Shown here in pieces: positions 10,320 to 19,595 of a DNA stretch of 47,523 nucleotides (position 1 is its first letter; every line of letters begins with the position of its first letter). The DNA lies in the NCBI RefSeq assembly GCF_012911925.1, contig NZ_JAAXKY010000040.1, positions 1 through 47,523 on the forward strand, given 5' to 3'. This stretch comes from Pseudonocardia xinjiangensis (GTDB lineage Bacteria; Actinomycetota; Actinomycetes; Mycobacteriales; Pseudonocardiaceae). The translations under genes were made by a program, and so were the position numbers. The notes below the pieces were generated by a model. The model did no database searches. It was not told where the DNA came from and saw only the letters and a program-made list of their open reading frames with translations.

Positions 10320-11675
10320 TCAGATCGTGACCGGTCGGGCGCTGGCCACGATCGCGTCGAGCGCGGCCCGGGACGGCGACGGGGGAGCTTCCGGCGGGCC
10401 GCCGGCGTCGTCCCCGTTCACCAGGAGCACCGCCATGGCCGGTTTCCCGTCCGTCCCCGTGGTCGGCACGGCGAGCACGAGGACGGTGCCCGCGGTGGCC
10501 AGGCACCCGTCGTCGGTCGCGGTCCGCGCCGTCGCCTCCACCAGGGTGCCCTGGACACCGCCGACGTCGATCGGGCGCGCTGCTCCTGCCGTGACGTCCG
10601 GCCTGCTGCCGTCGGGCGGGGTGTAGAGGGCCTGGGCGAGACCTTGCGTCAGCGCCGGCACGGAGGTCAGCGCGACCGTCCCCGGCAGCACCGCGCTCGC
10701 CACGATCCCGCGGACGAAGGACCGGCCGCCGCACGAGTACTCGGGGCCGCGCGCCACACCCGTGAAGTCGAGCCCGAAGGGGTTGGTCAGCGGGTCCCCG
10801 CCCTGCGTCCAGTCGGCCGGGACGTCATAGCTGAGGACGGGGGTCTGGATCGCGGCCACCGGCCCGGCCCCGGCTGCGTCCGTGCGCGACCCGATCAGCA
10901 GATAGCTGCCGACGCCGAGACCGGCGAGCACCACGGCTCCCACGGCCACGAGCGCGATGAGCGTCCGCCGGCTGCGCCGGGGCGGGCCGGTGGGCGCAAC
11001 CGCCGGGCCGCTCCCGGGCCACCCCTGGGGGCCCGGAGGTGGCCACGACCCTCCGGCCTGCCCTGCATACGGCGACGGCCCGGGCCCGGCCCATGGCGCG
11101 CCCGCGGCAGGCGGTGGTGGCGGAGCGGCCCACGGCGCAGGCGGGGTGGGCGGCCCCCAGGCCCCGGCCTCCGTCGGCCCCGGCGGGGGTGGAGCGTCCA
11201 CCACCGGCAGGCCCCACGGCGCGGTCTCGGGGGCCGTGGCGGGTGGCGCGGTCCAGGCGGTGGCTGCGGTGGGGGCTTCGGTGGTGGGGCCCGGATCCGT
11301 CGTCGGCGGCGTGCTCCACGGGTTGGTGTCCGGTGCGTTCGGCGGTGCCGGTGGCGGTGTCCACGGGGAGGCCTCCGTGGCGGGCTCCGCCGCGGGTGGC
11401 GGCGTCCAGGGCGAGGTCTCCGGCATCGTCCGCGGCGACGACGGTGGCGTGGACGGTGGGGGCGGGGTCCACGGGGACGCCTCCGGCGCAGGATCCGGGC
11501 CCGGCTCCGTGGTCGGCGCACTCCACGGGTTGGTGTCCGGTGCGGACCCCGGTGCGGCGTCCGCACCAGGGTCCGGTGGCAGCTTGCGGGTGACGGGTTC
11601 CGACGGGGCCGTCCGGTCGGACTGCCGGTCGTCGGGCCCGGGCTGCGGCGGCTGCGCTCCACCGTTCGTCGTCAC
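10320..11675 (-). CDS. Proline-rich single-pass membrane protein with extracytoplasmic domain
   Basis: A 451-residue protein. Residues 1-230 are Pro/Ala/Thr-rich with recurring DTNPWS, EASPWTPPP and ETSPWTPPP elements. A basic stop (RRSRR near 232) precedes one transmembrane segment (about 235-258, LIALVAVGAVVLAGLGVGSY). The C-terminal 190 residues would lie outside the membrane and begin VLSYDVPADWT, with CGG and DDGC cysteines that could pair. This N-in, C-out layout resembles many actinobacterial membrane proteins with a disordered cytoplasmic tail; the outer domain was not assigned to a known function. It converges on the FHA gene, leaving 37 bases between the stops. No ribosome site beyond weak purines is seen before the ATG at 11675. 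Confidence 0.75.
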   Translation of the reverse strand: MTTNGGAQPPQPGPDDRQSDRTAPSEPVTRKLPPDPGADAAPGSAPDTNPWSAPTTEPGPDPAPEASPWTPPPPSTPPSSPRTMPETSPWTPPPAAEPATEASPWTPPPAPPNAPDTNPWSTPPTTDPGPTTEAPTAATAWTAPPATAPETAPWGLPVVDAPPPPGPTEAGAWGPPTPPAPWAAPPPPPAAGAPWAGPGPSPYAGQAGGSWPPPGPQGWPGSGPAVAPTGPPRRSRRTLIALVAVGAVVLAGLGVGSYLLIGSRTDAAGAGPVAAIQTPVLSYDVPADWTQGGDPLTNPFGLDFTGVARGPEYSCGGRSFVRGIVASAVLPGTVALTSVPALTQGLAQALYTPPDGSRPDVTAGAARPIDVGGVQGTLVEATARTATDDGCLATAGTVLVLAVPTTGTDGKPAMAVLLVNGDDAGGPPEAPPSPSRAALDAIVASARPVTI

Positions 11676-11704
11676 GGATCAAGGGTAGAGGGCGGACGCT
11701 GCGC

Positions 11705-12115
11705 TCAACCCGCCAGGAACGACAGCCGCACCGACCGGACGGGATTGTCGCCGTTGGTGTCGACGAGACAGACCGACTGCCACGTGCCGAGCGCGGGGCG
11801 CCCGTCGAGAACCGGCACGGACATCGACGGCGCGATGATCGCCGGCAGGACGTGGTCGCGGCCGTGCCCCGGGCTGCCGTGCCGGTGCCCCCAGCGGTCG
11901 TCGGCGGGGAGCAGGTCACGCAGCGCGGCGAGCAGGTCGGTGTCGCTGCCTGCGCCCGTCTCGATCACGGCGAGGCCCGCCGTGGCGTGCGGAACCCACA
12001 CGTGCAGCAGGCCGTCACGGGCACCGGTCGAACGCAGGAAGGCGGCGATCTCGTCGGTCAGGTCCACCACGGTCTCCCGGGAACCGGTGCGGATCTCGAT
12101 CAGCTGGCTGTCCAT
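11705..12115 (-). CDS. yjbQ: YjbQ/UPF0047 family protein
   Basis: About 136 residues, the standard family length. Conserved blocks are present: VWVPHATAGLAVIE (cf. HTTAAL-x-x-NE), DRWGHRHGSPGHGRDHVLPAIIAPSMSVPV, and LGTWQSVCLVDTNG. Members have weak thiamine-phosphate synthase activity in E. coli, but the physiological role is unsettled. The ATG at 12115, preceded by ACGAGG on its strand, is preferred to an in-frame ATG at 12136, which lacks a ribosome site and would overlap the divergent gene. Only 19 bases separate it from the divergent PLP gene. It ends 29 bases from the start of the downstream membrane protein gene, in the same direction. Confidence 0.88.
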   Translation of the reverse strand: MDSQLIEIRTGSRETVVDLTDEIAAFLRSTGARDGLLHVWVPHATAGLAVIETGAGSDTDLLAALRDLLPADDRWGHRHGSPGHGRDHVLPAIIAPSMSVPVLDGRPALGTWQSVCLVDTNGDNPVRSVRLSFLAG

Positions 12116-12120
12116 CCTCG

Positions 12121-12126
12121 TAGTGT
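12121..12126 (+). promoter_or_regulatory. -10 box (TAGTGT) for leaderless class V aminotransferase-like gene
   Basis: TAGTGT fits TANNNT and ends 8 bases before ATG 12135, in the 19-bp divergent gap, so the -35 region must lie inside yjbQ. No Shine-Dalgarno precedes the ATG. Confidence 0.45.
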
Positions 12127-12134
12127 CCCGCCTC

Positions 12135-13154
12135 ATGCGCAGCGCATTCGGTCAGGAGTTCGACGTCCCCGACGGTTACCTCAACACGGCAGGTATCGGC
12201 ATCCCCTCCGCGGCGGCCGCCGATGCCGTCGAGTCCGCGGTGCGGGACTGGCGCACGGGCGCCGGGCGACCCGGCGACTTCGAACAGCCGGTCCAGCTCG
12301 CCCGGGCCGCCTTCGCCGGGCTCGTGGGGTTCGATGTGGAGCGGGTGGCGATCGGCTCGGCGGTGTCCGAGCTCGTCGGGTTGGTGGCAGCGAGCGTGCC
12401 CGACGGGACGCGGGTGCTCGTGGCGTCGGGGGAGTTCACCAGCGTGAGCTGGCCCTTCGCGGCCCAGTCCGCCCGTGGCGTGACGGTCACGGTGGCCGAG
12501 CCCGCGGAGCTGGGGGAGCGGGCCGCCGACCACGACCTCGTCGCGGTCAGCGTCGTCCAGTCCGCCGACGGCCGGGTCGCCGACCTCGACGCCCTGCGGG
12601 CCGCCCGGGCGAGCGGCACCCGCGTGCTGCTTGACGCGAGCCAGTCACTCGGCTGGTTCGACGCCGACCTCAGCTGGGCCGACGTCGTCGTGGCCGCCGC
12701 CTACAAGTGGCTGCTGAGCCCACGCGGGGCGGCGTGGATGGCGGTGCGGCCCGAGCTGGAGCTCGTGCCGACGTCGGCGGGGTGGTACGCCTCCGCGGAC
12801 CGCTGGGCCGACATCTACCGCATGCCGATGCGGCTCGCTCCCGATGCGCGGTCCCTCGACACGTCGCCCGCCTGGTACAGCCACGTGGGTGCCGCCGCCG
12901 CCCTGCCCTGGCTCGCCGGGCTCGACCGCGCGGCAGTGCACGCACACTGCGTCGGGCTGGCCGACCGGTTCCGCGCGGCGCTGGGGATGGAGCCTGCCGG
13001 GTCGGCGATCGTCGCCGTCCGCACGCCGGAGGCGATGGAACGGCTGACCGCCGCGGGGGTCGTGGCCAGCGGCCGGGCCGGGGCCGCCCGGCTGGCGTTC
13101 CACCTCTACAACACCGAGGCCGACAGCGCCCGCGCACTGGCGGCCCTCACCTGA
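12135..13154 (+). CDS. Class V aminotransferase-fold PLP enzyme
   Basis: A 339-residue protein. N-terminal DGYLNTAGIGIPS and the cofactor block VLLDASQSLGWFDADLSWADVVVAAAYKWLLSPRG (PLP Asp in LDAS, PLP lysine in AAYKW, near residue 194) identify the class V family (cysteine desulfurase, isopenicillin-N epimerase, EgtE-like). No catalytic Cys loop typical of desulfurases was seen, so a lyase, epimerase or aminotransferase is more likely. The substrate is unknown. The start is ATG 12135, the first residue of the conserved N-terminal region, with a leaderless-type promoter. It converges on the ferritin-like gene with about 11 bases between stops. Confidence 0.82.
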   Translation: MRSAFGQEFDVPDGYLNTAGIGIPSAAAADAVESAVRDWRTGAGRPGDFEQPVQLARAAFAGLVGFDVERVAIGSAVSELVGLVAASVPDGTRVLVASGEFTSVSWPFAAQSARGVTVTVAEPAELGERAADHDLVAVSVVQSADGRVADLDALRAARASGTRVLLDASQSLGWFDADLSWADVVVAAAYKWLLSPRGAAWMAVRPELELVPTSAGWYASADRWADIYRMPMRLAPDARSLDTSPAWYSHVGAAAALPWLAGLDRAAVHAHCVGLADRFRAALGMEPAGSAIVAVRTPEAMERLTAAGVVASGRAGAARLAFHLYNTEADSARALAALT

Positions 13155-13165
13155 CGAGCGCCGGG

Positions 13166-13633
13166 TCAGGGCCGGCCCGGGAAGATCGGGATCGCGGGGG
13201 GCGTCCTGACGACCACCCGCCACCGGGCGCAGCGGAGCGTGCCCGAGGTGAGGGCGGACAGCGACGCCTGGCGCAGCTGGCGGTCGGTGGTGTGCTCCAC
13301 CACCGACAGCCACGCGGTGAGCGCGTCGGTCTCCGCCACGACGGCCAGCGCGGCCGCGGACGGACCGTCCACCACCGGCTGGGGCGTGTGGTACGCGGGC
13401 TGGGCCGACACCGGTTGCGCCCCGTACAGGCTGAGGGTCTGCTCGACCGCACCGCGCAGCTTCCGGTGCGCGTCGGCGTCGGCGTCGGCCTGCTTGATCT
13501 GGTCGGGCGGCAGGAACGCGGGGATGAGGGTGTAGCACCACAGCGCGGCGTGCTCGGCCGCGAGTGCGTTCTGCAGCGCGGCCATGGCCGTCTTGTCGAT
13601 CGTGGGCCCACCGGGCGGAGGCGGTTCGGTCAT
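13166..13633 (-). CDS. Ferritin-like DUF4439 family protein
   Basis: About 155 residues, mostly helical, with the ferritin-like pattern ALQNALAAEHAALWCYTLIPAFL near residues 19-41 and a second helix carrying DADAHRKLRGAVEQTL, followed by AVVAETDALTAWLSVVEHTTDRQLR. This fits the DUF4439 four-helix family found beside rimP in actinobacteria. The carboxylate/His positions suggest but do not prove metal binding. Its ATG overlaps the stop of the upstream lipoprotein gene by 4 bases (ATGA), so the two are translationally coupled and probably work together. Confidence 0.78.
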   Translation of the reverse strand: MTEPPPPGGPTIDKTAMAALQNALAAEHAALWCYTLIPAFLPPDQIKQADADADAHRKLRGAVEQTLSLYGAQPVSAQPAYHTPQPVVDGPSAAALAVVAETDALTAWLSVVEHTTDRQLRQASLSALTSGTLRCARWRVVVRTPPAIPIFPGRP

Positions 13634-14112
13634 CCGAGCACCTCCGCGTACGCGGCACAGCACGCCGCCACCGAGGCGACGAGCCCGACGCGGTCGACGG
13701 GCAGGGTGAGTACCGCGCCGGCCGCCGCCTGGCCGGAGGCGACCGTGGCGGCGCGCACCTGGGCCAGGGTGACGGTCGAGGCCGGGCGGGCGGGCGGCGT
13801 GGTGGGCTGCACCGGGGCCCGGTCGGGGTCGGCGCGGGCCACCTCGGCCTCGAGGGCGACCGCGTGCGCGGTGCGGGCGTCGGCCAGCGGGCGCACCCGG
13901 TCGGCGAGGGCGGGCGATGCGGCCACGGCCGCGGCGGCCAGTGCGGCGTCGCTGCGGGCGGCCTCGGCGAGCGCGATCAGCGGATCGGGACCGTCGCCTG
14001 CGCCGGCGCCGATCGAGCAGCCGGCCAGCGCGGGCGGTAGCAGGAGAAGTCCGGCGAGCACCCGGCGACGGCTGATCCCGGGCACGGACGCCGGCCCGGA
14101 CGGTGCTCTCAC
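13630..14112 (-). CDS. Tat-type lipoprotein partnered with the DUF4439 protein
   Basis: 160 residues. The N terminus has a twin-arginine motif SRRRVL followed by a hydrophobic stretch and lipobox LAGC (Cys near residue 32), so it should be exported folded by Tat and anchored as a lipoprotein. The mature part is Ala-rich and helical (alternating AEAARSDAALAAAAVAASPALADR) with conserved-looking HAVALEAEVAR, and could be ferritin-like. GTG start with GAGGAGAA 4-5 bases upstream. Divergent from rimP across 147 bases. Tat export suggests a cofactor or partner bound before export; that is inference. Confidence 0.75.
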   Translation of the reverse strand: MRAPSGPASVPGISRRRVLAGLLLLPPALAGCSIGAGAGDGPDPLIALAEAARSDAALAAAAVAASPALADRVRPLADARTAHAVALEAEVARADPDRAPVQPTTPPARPASTVTLAQVRAATVASGQAAAGAVLTLPVDRVGLVASVAACCAAYAEVLG

Positions 14113-14176
14113 GACTTCTCCTCACCCTGCTCGCCGCTCGCCCATCCTGCCAGGCCGCTGCCATGGTGCGGCGCGA

Positions 14177-14182
14177 TACCCT
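14177..14182 (+). promoter_or_regulatory. -10 box (TACCCT) upstream of rimP-nusA
   Basis: TACCCT fits TANNNT in the 147-bp divergent region and would give a 5' leader of about 70 bases before rimP. The -35 is unclear. Confidence 0.4.
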
Positions 14183-14259
14183 GGCAAACCCACCGCACCC
14201 GGGAAGCGGCATCCGCCGCAGTGCCGCGTAGGCGGAGAACCGAACGAGCAGGAGTCACG

Positions 14260-14802
14260 ATGCCCTCCCCCCGCCCCGCGCAGGATGCCGGGCAGCCGCC
14301 CGAGCAGCTGCACGGCGTGCTGGAACCGATCGTCCGCGACGCCGGATTCGAGCTGGACCAGCTCGACGTGCGTGCCGCGGGCCGTCGTCACACCATCAAG
14401 GTCGTGGTGGATTCCGACTCCGGCATCGGGCTCGACGACATCGCGCATCTGTCCCGGCTCGTCTCGGCCGAGCTGGACCAGCACGAGCACCTCATCGGCG
14501 GCTCCTACACGCTCGAGGTCACCTCGCCGGGCGTGGACCGCCCGCTGACCGGCCCCCGCCACTGGCGGCGAGCCCATCTGCGCCAGGTCGCCGTCCGCAC
14601 CCGCGAGGGCGCGACGTTCACCGGCCGGGTCGGCCGGGCAGGCGAGGACGCGGTCACGCTCCTCGTCGACGGCGAGCTGCGCGAGCTGCGTTACGCCGAC
14701 GTGGACCACGCCGGCGTGCAGGTGGAGTTCCGGCCAGCACCCGAGGCCGAGCTGCAGCTGCTGCAGGGGGCGTCCGAGCCACCTCAGGAGGACACGGCAT
14801 GA
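14260..14802 (+). CDS. rimP: Ribosome maturation factor RimP
   Basis: 180 residues. RimP assists late 30S subunit assembly. Seen: [57 protein letters not shown] (N-terminal alpha/beta domain), the family signature [15 protein letters not shown] near residue 83, and an SH3-like C-terminal domain. The ATG at 14260 follows AGGAG (14250-14254). Its stop overlaps the nusA ATG by 4 bases (ATGA), the classic rimP-nusA coupling. The acidic, Gln-rich C-terminal tail is not conserved. Confidence 0.95.
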   Translation: MPSPRPAQDAGQPPEQLHGVLEPIVRDAGFELDQLDVRAAGRRHTIKVVVDSDSGIGLDDIAHLSRLVSAELDQHEHLIGGSYTLEVTSPGVDRPLTGPRHWRRAHLRQVAVRTREGATFTGRVGRAGEDAVTLLVDGELRELRYADVDHAGVQVEFRPAPEAELQLLQGASEPPQEDTA

Positions 14803-15818
14803 ACGTCGACATCGCGGCGTTGCGCACCATCGAACGTGAGAAGGACATTCCGTTCGAGACGGTCATCGAGGCCATCGAGACCGCGCTGCTCACCGCCTAC
14901 AAGCACACCGACGGGCACCAGGCCCACGCCCGCATCGACATCGACCGCAAGACCGGCGCGGTGCGGGTCATGGCGCAGGAGATGGGCCCGGACGGGGCCG
15001 TCGACTCCGAGTGGGACGACACCCCCGAGGGCTTCGGCCGGATCGCCGCCACCACGGCCCGCCAGGTGATCGTGCAGCGGCTGCGCGACGCCGAGCACGA
15101 GCGAACCTACGGCGAGTTCGCCGCGAAGGAGGGCGAGATCGTCGCGGGCGTCATCCAGCGCGACGCCCGCGCCAACGCCCGCGGTGTGGTGATCGTGCAG
15201 CTGAGCGGCCAGACCGAGGGTGTGCTGCCGCAGGCGGAGCAGGTCCCCGGCGAGCGGTACGAGCACGGGTCGCGCATCCGGTGCTACGTGGTCGGCGTGA
15301 CCCGGGGAATGCGTGGGACGCAGATCACGTTGAGCCGGACGCATCCCAACCTCGTCCGCAAGCTGTTCGCCCTCGAGGTCCCGGAGATCGTCGACGGCTC
15401 GGTGGAGATCGTCGCGGTGGCCCGGGAGGCCGGTCACCGGTCCAAGATCGCCGTCCGCTCGACCGTGCCGGGCGTCAACCCCAAGGGCGCGTGCATCGGG
15501 CCCGTCGGGGCCCGGGTGCGGGGCGTGATGAGCGAGCTGGCCGGAGAGAAGATCGACATCATCGACTGGTCCGAGGACCCCGCGACGTTCGTGGGCAACG
15601 CCCTGTCGCCCTCGAAAGTGGTGTCGGTCACGGTCCTGGACGCCCGCACCAAGACCGCCCGGGTCGTGGTGCCCGACTTCCAGCTCTCGCTGGCCATCGG
15701 CAAGGAGGGCCAGAACGCCCGGTTGGCGGCCCGGCTCACCGGGTGGCGCATCGACATCCGCAGCGACGCCGACCCCCGCGGGGCCGTGGACGCCCCCGAG
15801 TCGGAGTCGGTCGGCTGA
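14799..15818 (+). CDS. nusA: Transcription termination/antitermination factor NusA
   Basis: 339 residues, the short actinobacterial form without the C-terminal acidic repeats of E. coli NusA. Domain order: N-terminal RNA-polymerase-binding domain (1-125), S1 domain (about 130-195, starting [12 protein letters not shown]), KH1 (around [21 protein letters not shown]) and KH2 ([27 protein letters not shown]). NusA modulates pausing, intrinsic termination and rRNA antitermination. Translation is coupled to rimP. The Shine-Dalgarno AGGAGG sits at 14785-14791. Confidence 0.97.
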   Translation: MNVDIAALRTIEREKDIPFETVIEAIETALLTAYKHTDGHQAHARIDIDRKTGAVRVMAQEMGPDGAVDSEWDDTPEGFGRIAATTARQVIVQRLRDAEHERTYGEFAAKEGEIVAGVIQRDARANARGVVIVQLSGQTEGVLPQAEQVPGERYEHGSRIRCYVVGVTRGMRGTQITLSRTHPNLVRKLFALEVPEIVDGSVEIVAVAREAGHRSKIAVRSTVPGVNPKGACIGPVGARVRGVMSELAGEKIDIIDWSEDPATFVGNALSPSKVVSVTVLDARTKTARVVVPDFQLSLAIGKEGQNARLAARLTGWRIDIRSDADPRGAVDAPESESVG

Positions 15819-15863
15819 GCCGCGGCGTACCCGGCGAGGGCGAAACGCACAACGGTGCTGCGC

Positions 15864-15869
15864 TACACT
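15864..15869 (+). promoter_or_regulatory. -10 box (TACACT) upstream of ylxR-infB
   Basis: TACACT is a good TANNNT match in the nusA-ylxR gap, predicting a start near 15876 and an internal promoter for ylxR and infB in addition to read-through from rimP-nusA. Confidence 0.4.
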
Positions 15870-15934
15870 CCACCACGGCCCACACTTCGGGTTTGGCTCC
15901 CGCTCGTCCGATCCCCGCTCCGGATCTCCGATCC

Positions 15935-16291
15935 GTGGCGGGACCTGTTCGGACCTGCATAGGATGCCGGAGCCGATCAACGGCCGACGATCTGTTGCGG
16001 GTCGTCGTGGTGGACGGGGTACTCACCCCGGACCCACGGCGACGGCTCCCCGGACGGGGTGCATGGCTGCACCCGGTTCCGGAGTGCCTGGACCGTGCCG
16101 AGCGGCGCTCGGCGTTCCCGCGGGCGTTACGCGTCCCGGGTCCGCTGGACACCGGTCCGGTACGGGCCGGAATCGAAGGTGGGGGTCTGAGCGAGCACGC
16201 GAACGATGCAGTGCGGATGGGCAGTACCGCGAGCGGGGCCCGGGAGAGACCCGGGTCCGTCACACGAGGAAGCAAGGTCGACCCGTCATGA
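15935..16291 (+). CDS. ylxR: YlxR family RNA-binding protein (DUF448)
   Basis: About 118 residues. The conserved DUF448 core is present: VRTCIGCRSRS, LLRVVVVDGVLTPDPRRRLPGRGAWLHP, then a basic ALxRAFR-like segment (ERRSAFPRALRV). YlxR sits between nusA and infB in most Gram-positives and binds RNA and the RNase P RNA in some species. The GTG at 15935 starts 4 residues before VRTC; an in-frame TTG at 15893 is possible but neither has a good ribosome site. The roughly 45-residue C-terminal tail after the core is longer than usual and looks disordered. Confidence 0.85.
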   Translation: MAGPVRTCIGCRSRSTADDLLRVVVVDGVLTPDPRRRLPGRGAWLHPVPECLDRAERRSAFPRALRVPGPLDTGPVRAGIEGGGLSEHANDAVRMGSTASGARERPGSVTRGSKVDPS

Positions 16292-16384
16292 GCCAGTCGT
16301 GAAGATCGCACCATGAACGTGCTTCGACACTAGGTTCGAGGTCGAGCGGAAACCGCCGCCGGCCTCCGATAAACAAGGAGTGCA

Positions 16385-19300
16385 GTGGCAGGCAAGGCCC
16401 GCGTGCACGAGCTCGCCAAAGAGCTCGGCGTCAGCAGCAAGCAAGTCCTGAGCAAGTTGCAGGATCTCGGCGAGTACGTGAAGTCCCCGTCCTCGACCGT
16501 CGAGGCCCCCGTGGCCCGGAAACTTCGCGAATCCATGTCCAACGGCGACTCCGGTGGCCGACGTTCCGGTGGCAGGCCCCGGCCCGGGGGTTCCGCCCCC
16601 AGCCCGTCGGCGGTCCCGCCGCGCCCGGCGCAGCCCTCTGCCGGTGGTCCGGTGCCCGGCCCGCGTCCGCAGCCCGCCGCCCCGGCGGCGTCCGCACCGG
16701 CGCCCGCCTCGACCGGGTCGCAGGACCGTCCGCGGCCCAGCGGCCCGCGTCCCGGGCCCCGGCCCGGACCGTCGGCCGTGCCGTCCCGGCAGGAGCCCGA
16801 GCGCAGCCAGCCACAGCAGCCCGCCGCCCCGGCCCCGGCCGCGCAGGCTCCGGCCGCTGAGGCTCCCGCCGCGCAGGCTCCGGCCGCTTCGGCGCCGGCT
16901 CAGCCGGCCACCCGGCCCGCGCCCGGTCCCGCGCCGCAGCGGCCCGCGCCCGGCCAGTCCGGGCGTCCGCAGCCCGGCTCGCAGAGCCCGGCCACGCCCG
17001 GTCAGCAGCGGCCCGCCGCCGCCGACCCGAGCACTGTCGTGCCGCCGCGGCCGAGTGGCCCGCGTCCCGGCCCGCGCACGCCGCGGGTGGGCAACAACCC
17101 GTTCGGCGTCGGTTCCGGCGCCCCGCCGCGTCCGGCCCCGCCGCGTCCCGGCCCGCCCGCTCCGGGGCAGCCCCCGGCTCAGGGCGGTCAGGGTCAGGGT
17201 CCGGCTCAGGGCGGCCCCGCCCCCCAGGGCGGTCCCCGTCCCGGTGGGCCTCGTCCCTCGGCTCCGCGTCCGGGTGAGCCCGGCCGCGCCGGCCCGCGTC
17301 CCCCGTCGCCCGGCAACATGCCTCCGCGGCCGAACCCCGGCATGATGCCGGCGCGTCCGGCTGCAGGGCGTGGTGGTCCTGGTGGTCCCGGTGGCCGTGG
17401 CGGTCCCGGTGGCCCCGGTGGGCGCCCCGGTGGTCCGGGCGGACGTCCGGGCGGTCCCGGTGGTCGTCCCGGTGGCGGTGGCTTCCGCCCCGGTGGCGGT
17501 GGCCCGGGTGGTCCCGGTGGCGGCGGTGCCCCGGCCGGTGGCGGTTTCCGTCCCGGTGGCGGCGGTGGCGGTCGTCCCGGTGGTGCCGGTGGCCGTGGCC
17601 GCGGTGGAGCCGCGGGTGCGTTCGGTCGTCCCGGTGGGCCGGCCCGCAAGGGTCGCAAGTCGAAGCGGCAGAAGCGCCAGGAGTTCGACTCGATGCAGGC
17701 CCCCTCGGTCGGCGGCGTCCGCCTGCCGAAGGGCCACGGCGAGACGATCAAGCTCCCGCGTGGTGCCTCGCTCACCGACTTCGCCGACAAGATCAACGCC
17801 AACCCGGCGTCGCTGGTGCAGGTGCTGTTCCACCTCGGTGAGATGGTCACCTCCACGCAGTCGGTGTCCGACGAGATCCTCGAGCTGCTCGGCACCGAGA
17901 TGAACTACCAGGTGCAGGTCGTCAGCCCCGAGGAGGAGGACCGCGAGCTGCTCGACAGCTTCTCCATCTCCTACGGCGAGGACGCCGGTGGCGAGGAGGA
18001 CCTGGTCATCCGGCCGCCGGTCGTCACCGTCATGGGTCACGTCGACCACGGCAAGACGCGCCTCCTCGACACGATCCGCAAGGCCAACGTCATGGAGGGC
18101 GAGGCCGGCGGCATCACCCAGCACATCGGTGCCTACCAGGTGGTCACCGAGCTGGAGGGCTACGAGCGGCCCATCACGTTCATCGACACCCCGGGCCACG
18201 AGGCGTTCACCGCCATGCGTGCCCGCGGTGCCAAGTCGACGGATATCGCGGTCATCGTGGTCGCGGCCGACGACGGCGTGATGCCGCAGACGGTGGAGGC
18301 GATCAACCACGCCCAGGCGGCCGACGTGCCGATCGTGGTCGCGGTCAACAAGATCGACAAGGAGGGGGCCAACCCCGCCAAGATCCGTCAGCAGCTCACC
18401 GAGTACGGGCTGGTGGCCGAGGAGTACGGCGGCGACACGATGTTCGTCGACATCTCGGCGCGCGAGAACATCAACATCGACCAGCTGCTGGAGGCGATCC
18501 TGCTCACCGCCGACGCCTCCCTCGACCTCCGGGCCAACCCCGACATGGAGGCGCAGGGCGTCGCGATCGAGGCCCACCTGGACCGCGGTCGCGGCCCGGT
18601 GGCCACGGTGCTGGTGCAGCGCGGCACGCTCCGGGTCGGCGACTCGGTGGTCGCGGGCGACGCCTCCGGGCGCGTCCGGCGGATGTTCGACGAGCACGGC
18701 GAGGACGTCATCGAGGCGTTCCCGTCGCGTCCGGTGCAGGTCATCGGGTTCACCTCGGTGCCAGGCGCAGGCGACACGTTCCTCGTCGTCGACGAGGACC
18801 GGGTGGCTCGCCAGATCGCCGACCGGCGCCGGGCCCGCGAGCGCAACGCCGAGCTGGCGTCGCGTCGCAAGCGGGTCAGCCTGGAGGACCTGGACGCCGC
18901 GCTCAAGGAGACCAACCAGCTCAACCTGATCATCAAGGGCGACAACTCGGGAACGGTCGAGGCCCTCGAGGACGCGTTGCTGCAGCTGGAGGTCGGCGAG
19001 GACGTGGAGCTGCGGGTGATCCACCGCGGTGTCGGTGGCATCACCGAGGGCGACATCAACCTCGCCATCGCCGACAACGTCATCGTCCTGGGCTTCAACG
19101 TCCGGGCCGAGGGCAAGGCCACGGAGCTGGCCAACCGCGAGGGCGTGGAGATCCGGTACTACTCGGTGATCTACCAGGCCATCGAGGACATCGAAAAGGC
19201 GCTCAAGGGCATGCTCAAGCCCGAGTTCGAGGAGGTCGAGCTGGGCCGGGCCGAGGTCCGCGAGGTCTTCAAGTCCTCGCGCGTCGGCACGATCGCCGGT

Positions 19301-19528
19301 TGCCTCGTGATGTCCGGCACGATCCGGCGCAACGCGCGGGGCCGGCTGCTGCGCGACAGCGTGGTGATCGCGGACAACCTGCCGATCAGCTCGCTGCGGC
19401 GGTTCAAGGACGACGTGGTCGAGGTCCGCGAGGGCTTCGAGTGCGGTTTCACCCTCGGCAACTACAGCGATATCAAGGTCGGCGACGTCGTCGAGACCTT
19501 CGAGATGCGCGAGAAGCCGAGGAGCTGA
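16385..19528 (+). CDS. infB: Translation initiation factor IF-2
   Basis: 1047 residues. GTPase that positions fMet-tRNA on the 30S subunit and promotes subunit joining. Order: IF2_N module ([36 protein letters not shown]), a Pro/Ala/Gly-rich linker (about 55-425) with dense GGPGGRPGG repeats, a second N domain with [25 protein letters not shown], the G domain with GHVDHGKT (near 551), DTPGHEAF (near 600) and NKIDKEG (near 655), then domains II-IV. GTG start with AAGGAG at 16374-16379. Ends in MREKPRS. A large hairpin follows the stop. Confidence 0.97.
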   Translation: MAGKARVHELAKELGVSSKQVLSKLQDLGEYVKSPSSTVEAPVARKLRESMSNGDSGGRRSGGRPRPGGSAPSPSAVPPRPAQPSAGGPVPGPRPQPAAPAASAPAPASTGSQDRPRPSGPRPGPRPGPSAVPSRQEPERSQPQQPAAPAPAAQAPAAEAPAAQAPAASAPAQPATRPAPGPAPQRPAPGQSGRPQPGSQSPATPGQQRPAAADPSTVVPPRPSGPRPGPRTPRVGNNPFGVGSGAPPRPAPPRPGPPAPGQPPAQGGQGQGPAQGGPAPQGGPRPGGPRPSAPRPGEPGRAGPRPPSPGNMPPRPNPGMMPARPAAGRGGPGGPGGRGGPGGPGGRPGGPGGRPGGPGGRPGGGGFRPGGGGPGGPGGGGAPAGGGFRPGGGGGGRPGGAGGRGRGGAAGAFGRPGGPARKGRKSKRQKRQEFDSMQAPSVGGVRLPKGHGETIKLPRGASLTDFADKINANPASLVQVLFHLGEMVTSTQSVSDEILELLGTEMNYQVQVVSPEEEDRELLDSFSISYGEDAGGEEDLVIRPPVVTVMGHVDHGKTRLLDTIRKANVMEGEAGGITQHIGAYQVVTELEGYERPITFIDTPGHEAFTAMRARGAKSTDIAVIVVAADDGVMPQTVEAINHAQAADVPIVVAVNKIDKEGANPAKIRQQLTEYGLVAEEYGGDTMFVDISARENINIDQLLEAILLTADASLDLRANPDMEAQGVAIEAHLDRGRGPVATVLVQRGTLRVGDSVVAGDASGRVRRMFDEHGEDVIEAFPSRPVQVIGFTSVPGAGDTFLVVDEDRVARQIADRRRARERNAELASRRKRVSLEDLDAALKETNQLNLIIKGDNSGTVEALEDALLQLEVGEDVELRVIHRGVGGITEGDINLAIADNVIVLGFNVRAEGKATELANREGVEIRYYSVIYQAIEDIEKALKGMLKPEFEEVELGRAEVREVFKSSRVGTIAGCLVMSGTIRRNARGRLLRDSVVIADNLPISSLRRFKDDVVEVREGFECGFTLGNYSDIKVGDVVETFEMREKPRS

Positions 19529-19533
19529 CGCGA

Positions 19534-19566
19534 CGCGGGGGGAGCGGTTCCGCCGCTCCCCCCGCG
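19534..19566 (+). terminator. Perfect 14-bp hairpin after infB
   Basis: CGCGGGGGGAGCGG (19534-19547) pairs perfectly with CCGCTCCCCCCGCG (19553-19566) around a 5-base loop, just after the infB stop. There is no U-tract, so it may be a 3'-end stabilising or partial termination hairpin; ylxP starts 30 bases later and read-through is likely. Confidence 0.6.
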
Positions 19567-19595
19567 GCGTTCACCGGATGGCCGTGGAGACCCCC

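Noticed and set aside
16286..19024. Minus-strand open frame of 912 codons over infB
   Set aside because: Mirror of the Gly/Pro-rich and G-domain codons of infB; repetitive Thr/Gly/Arg product without domain motifs.
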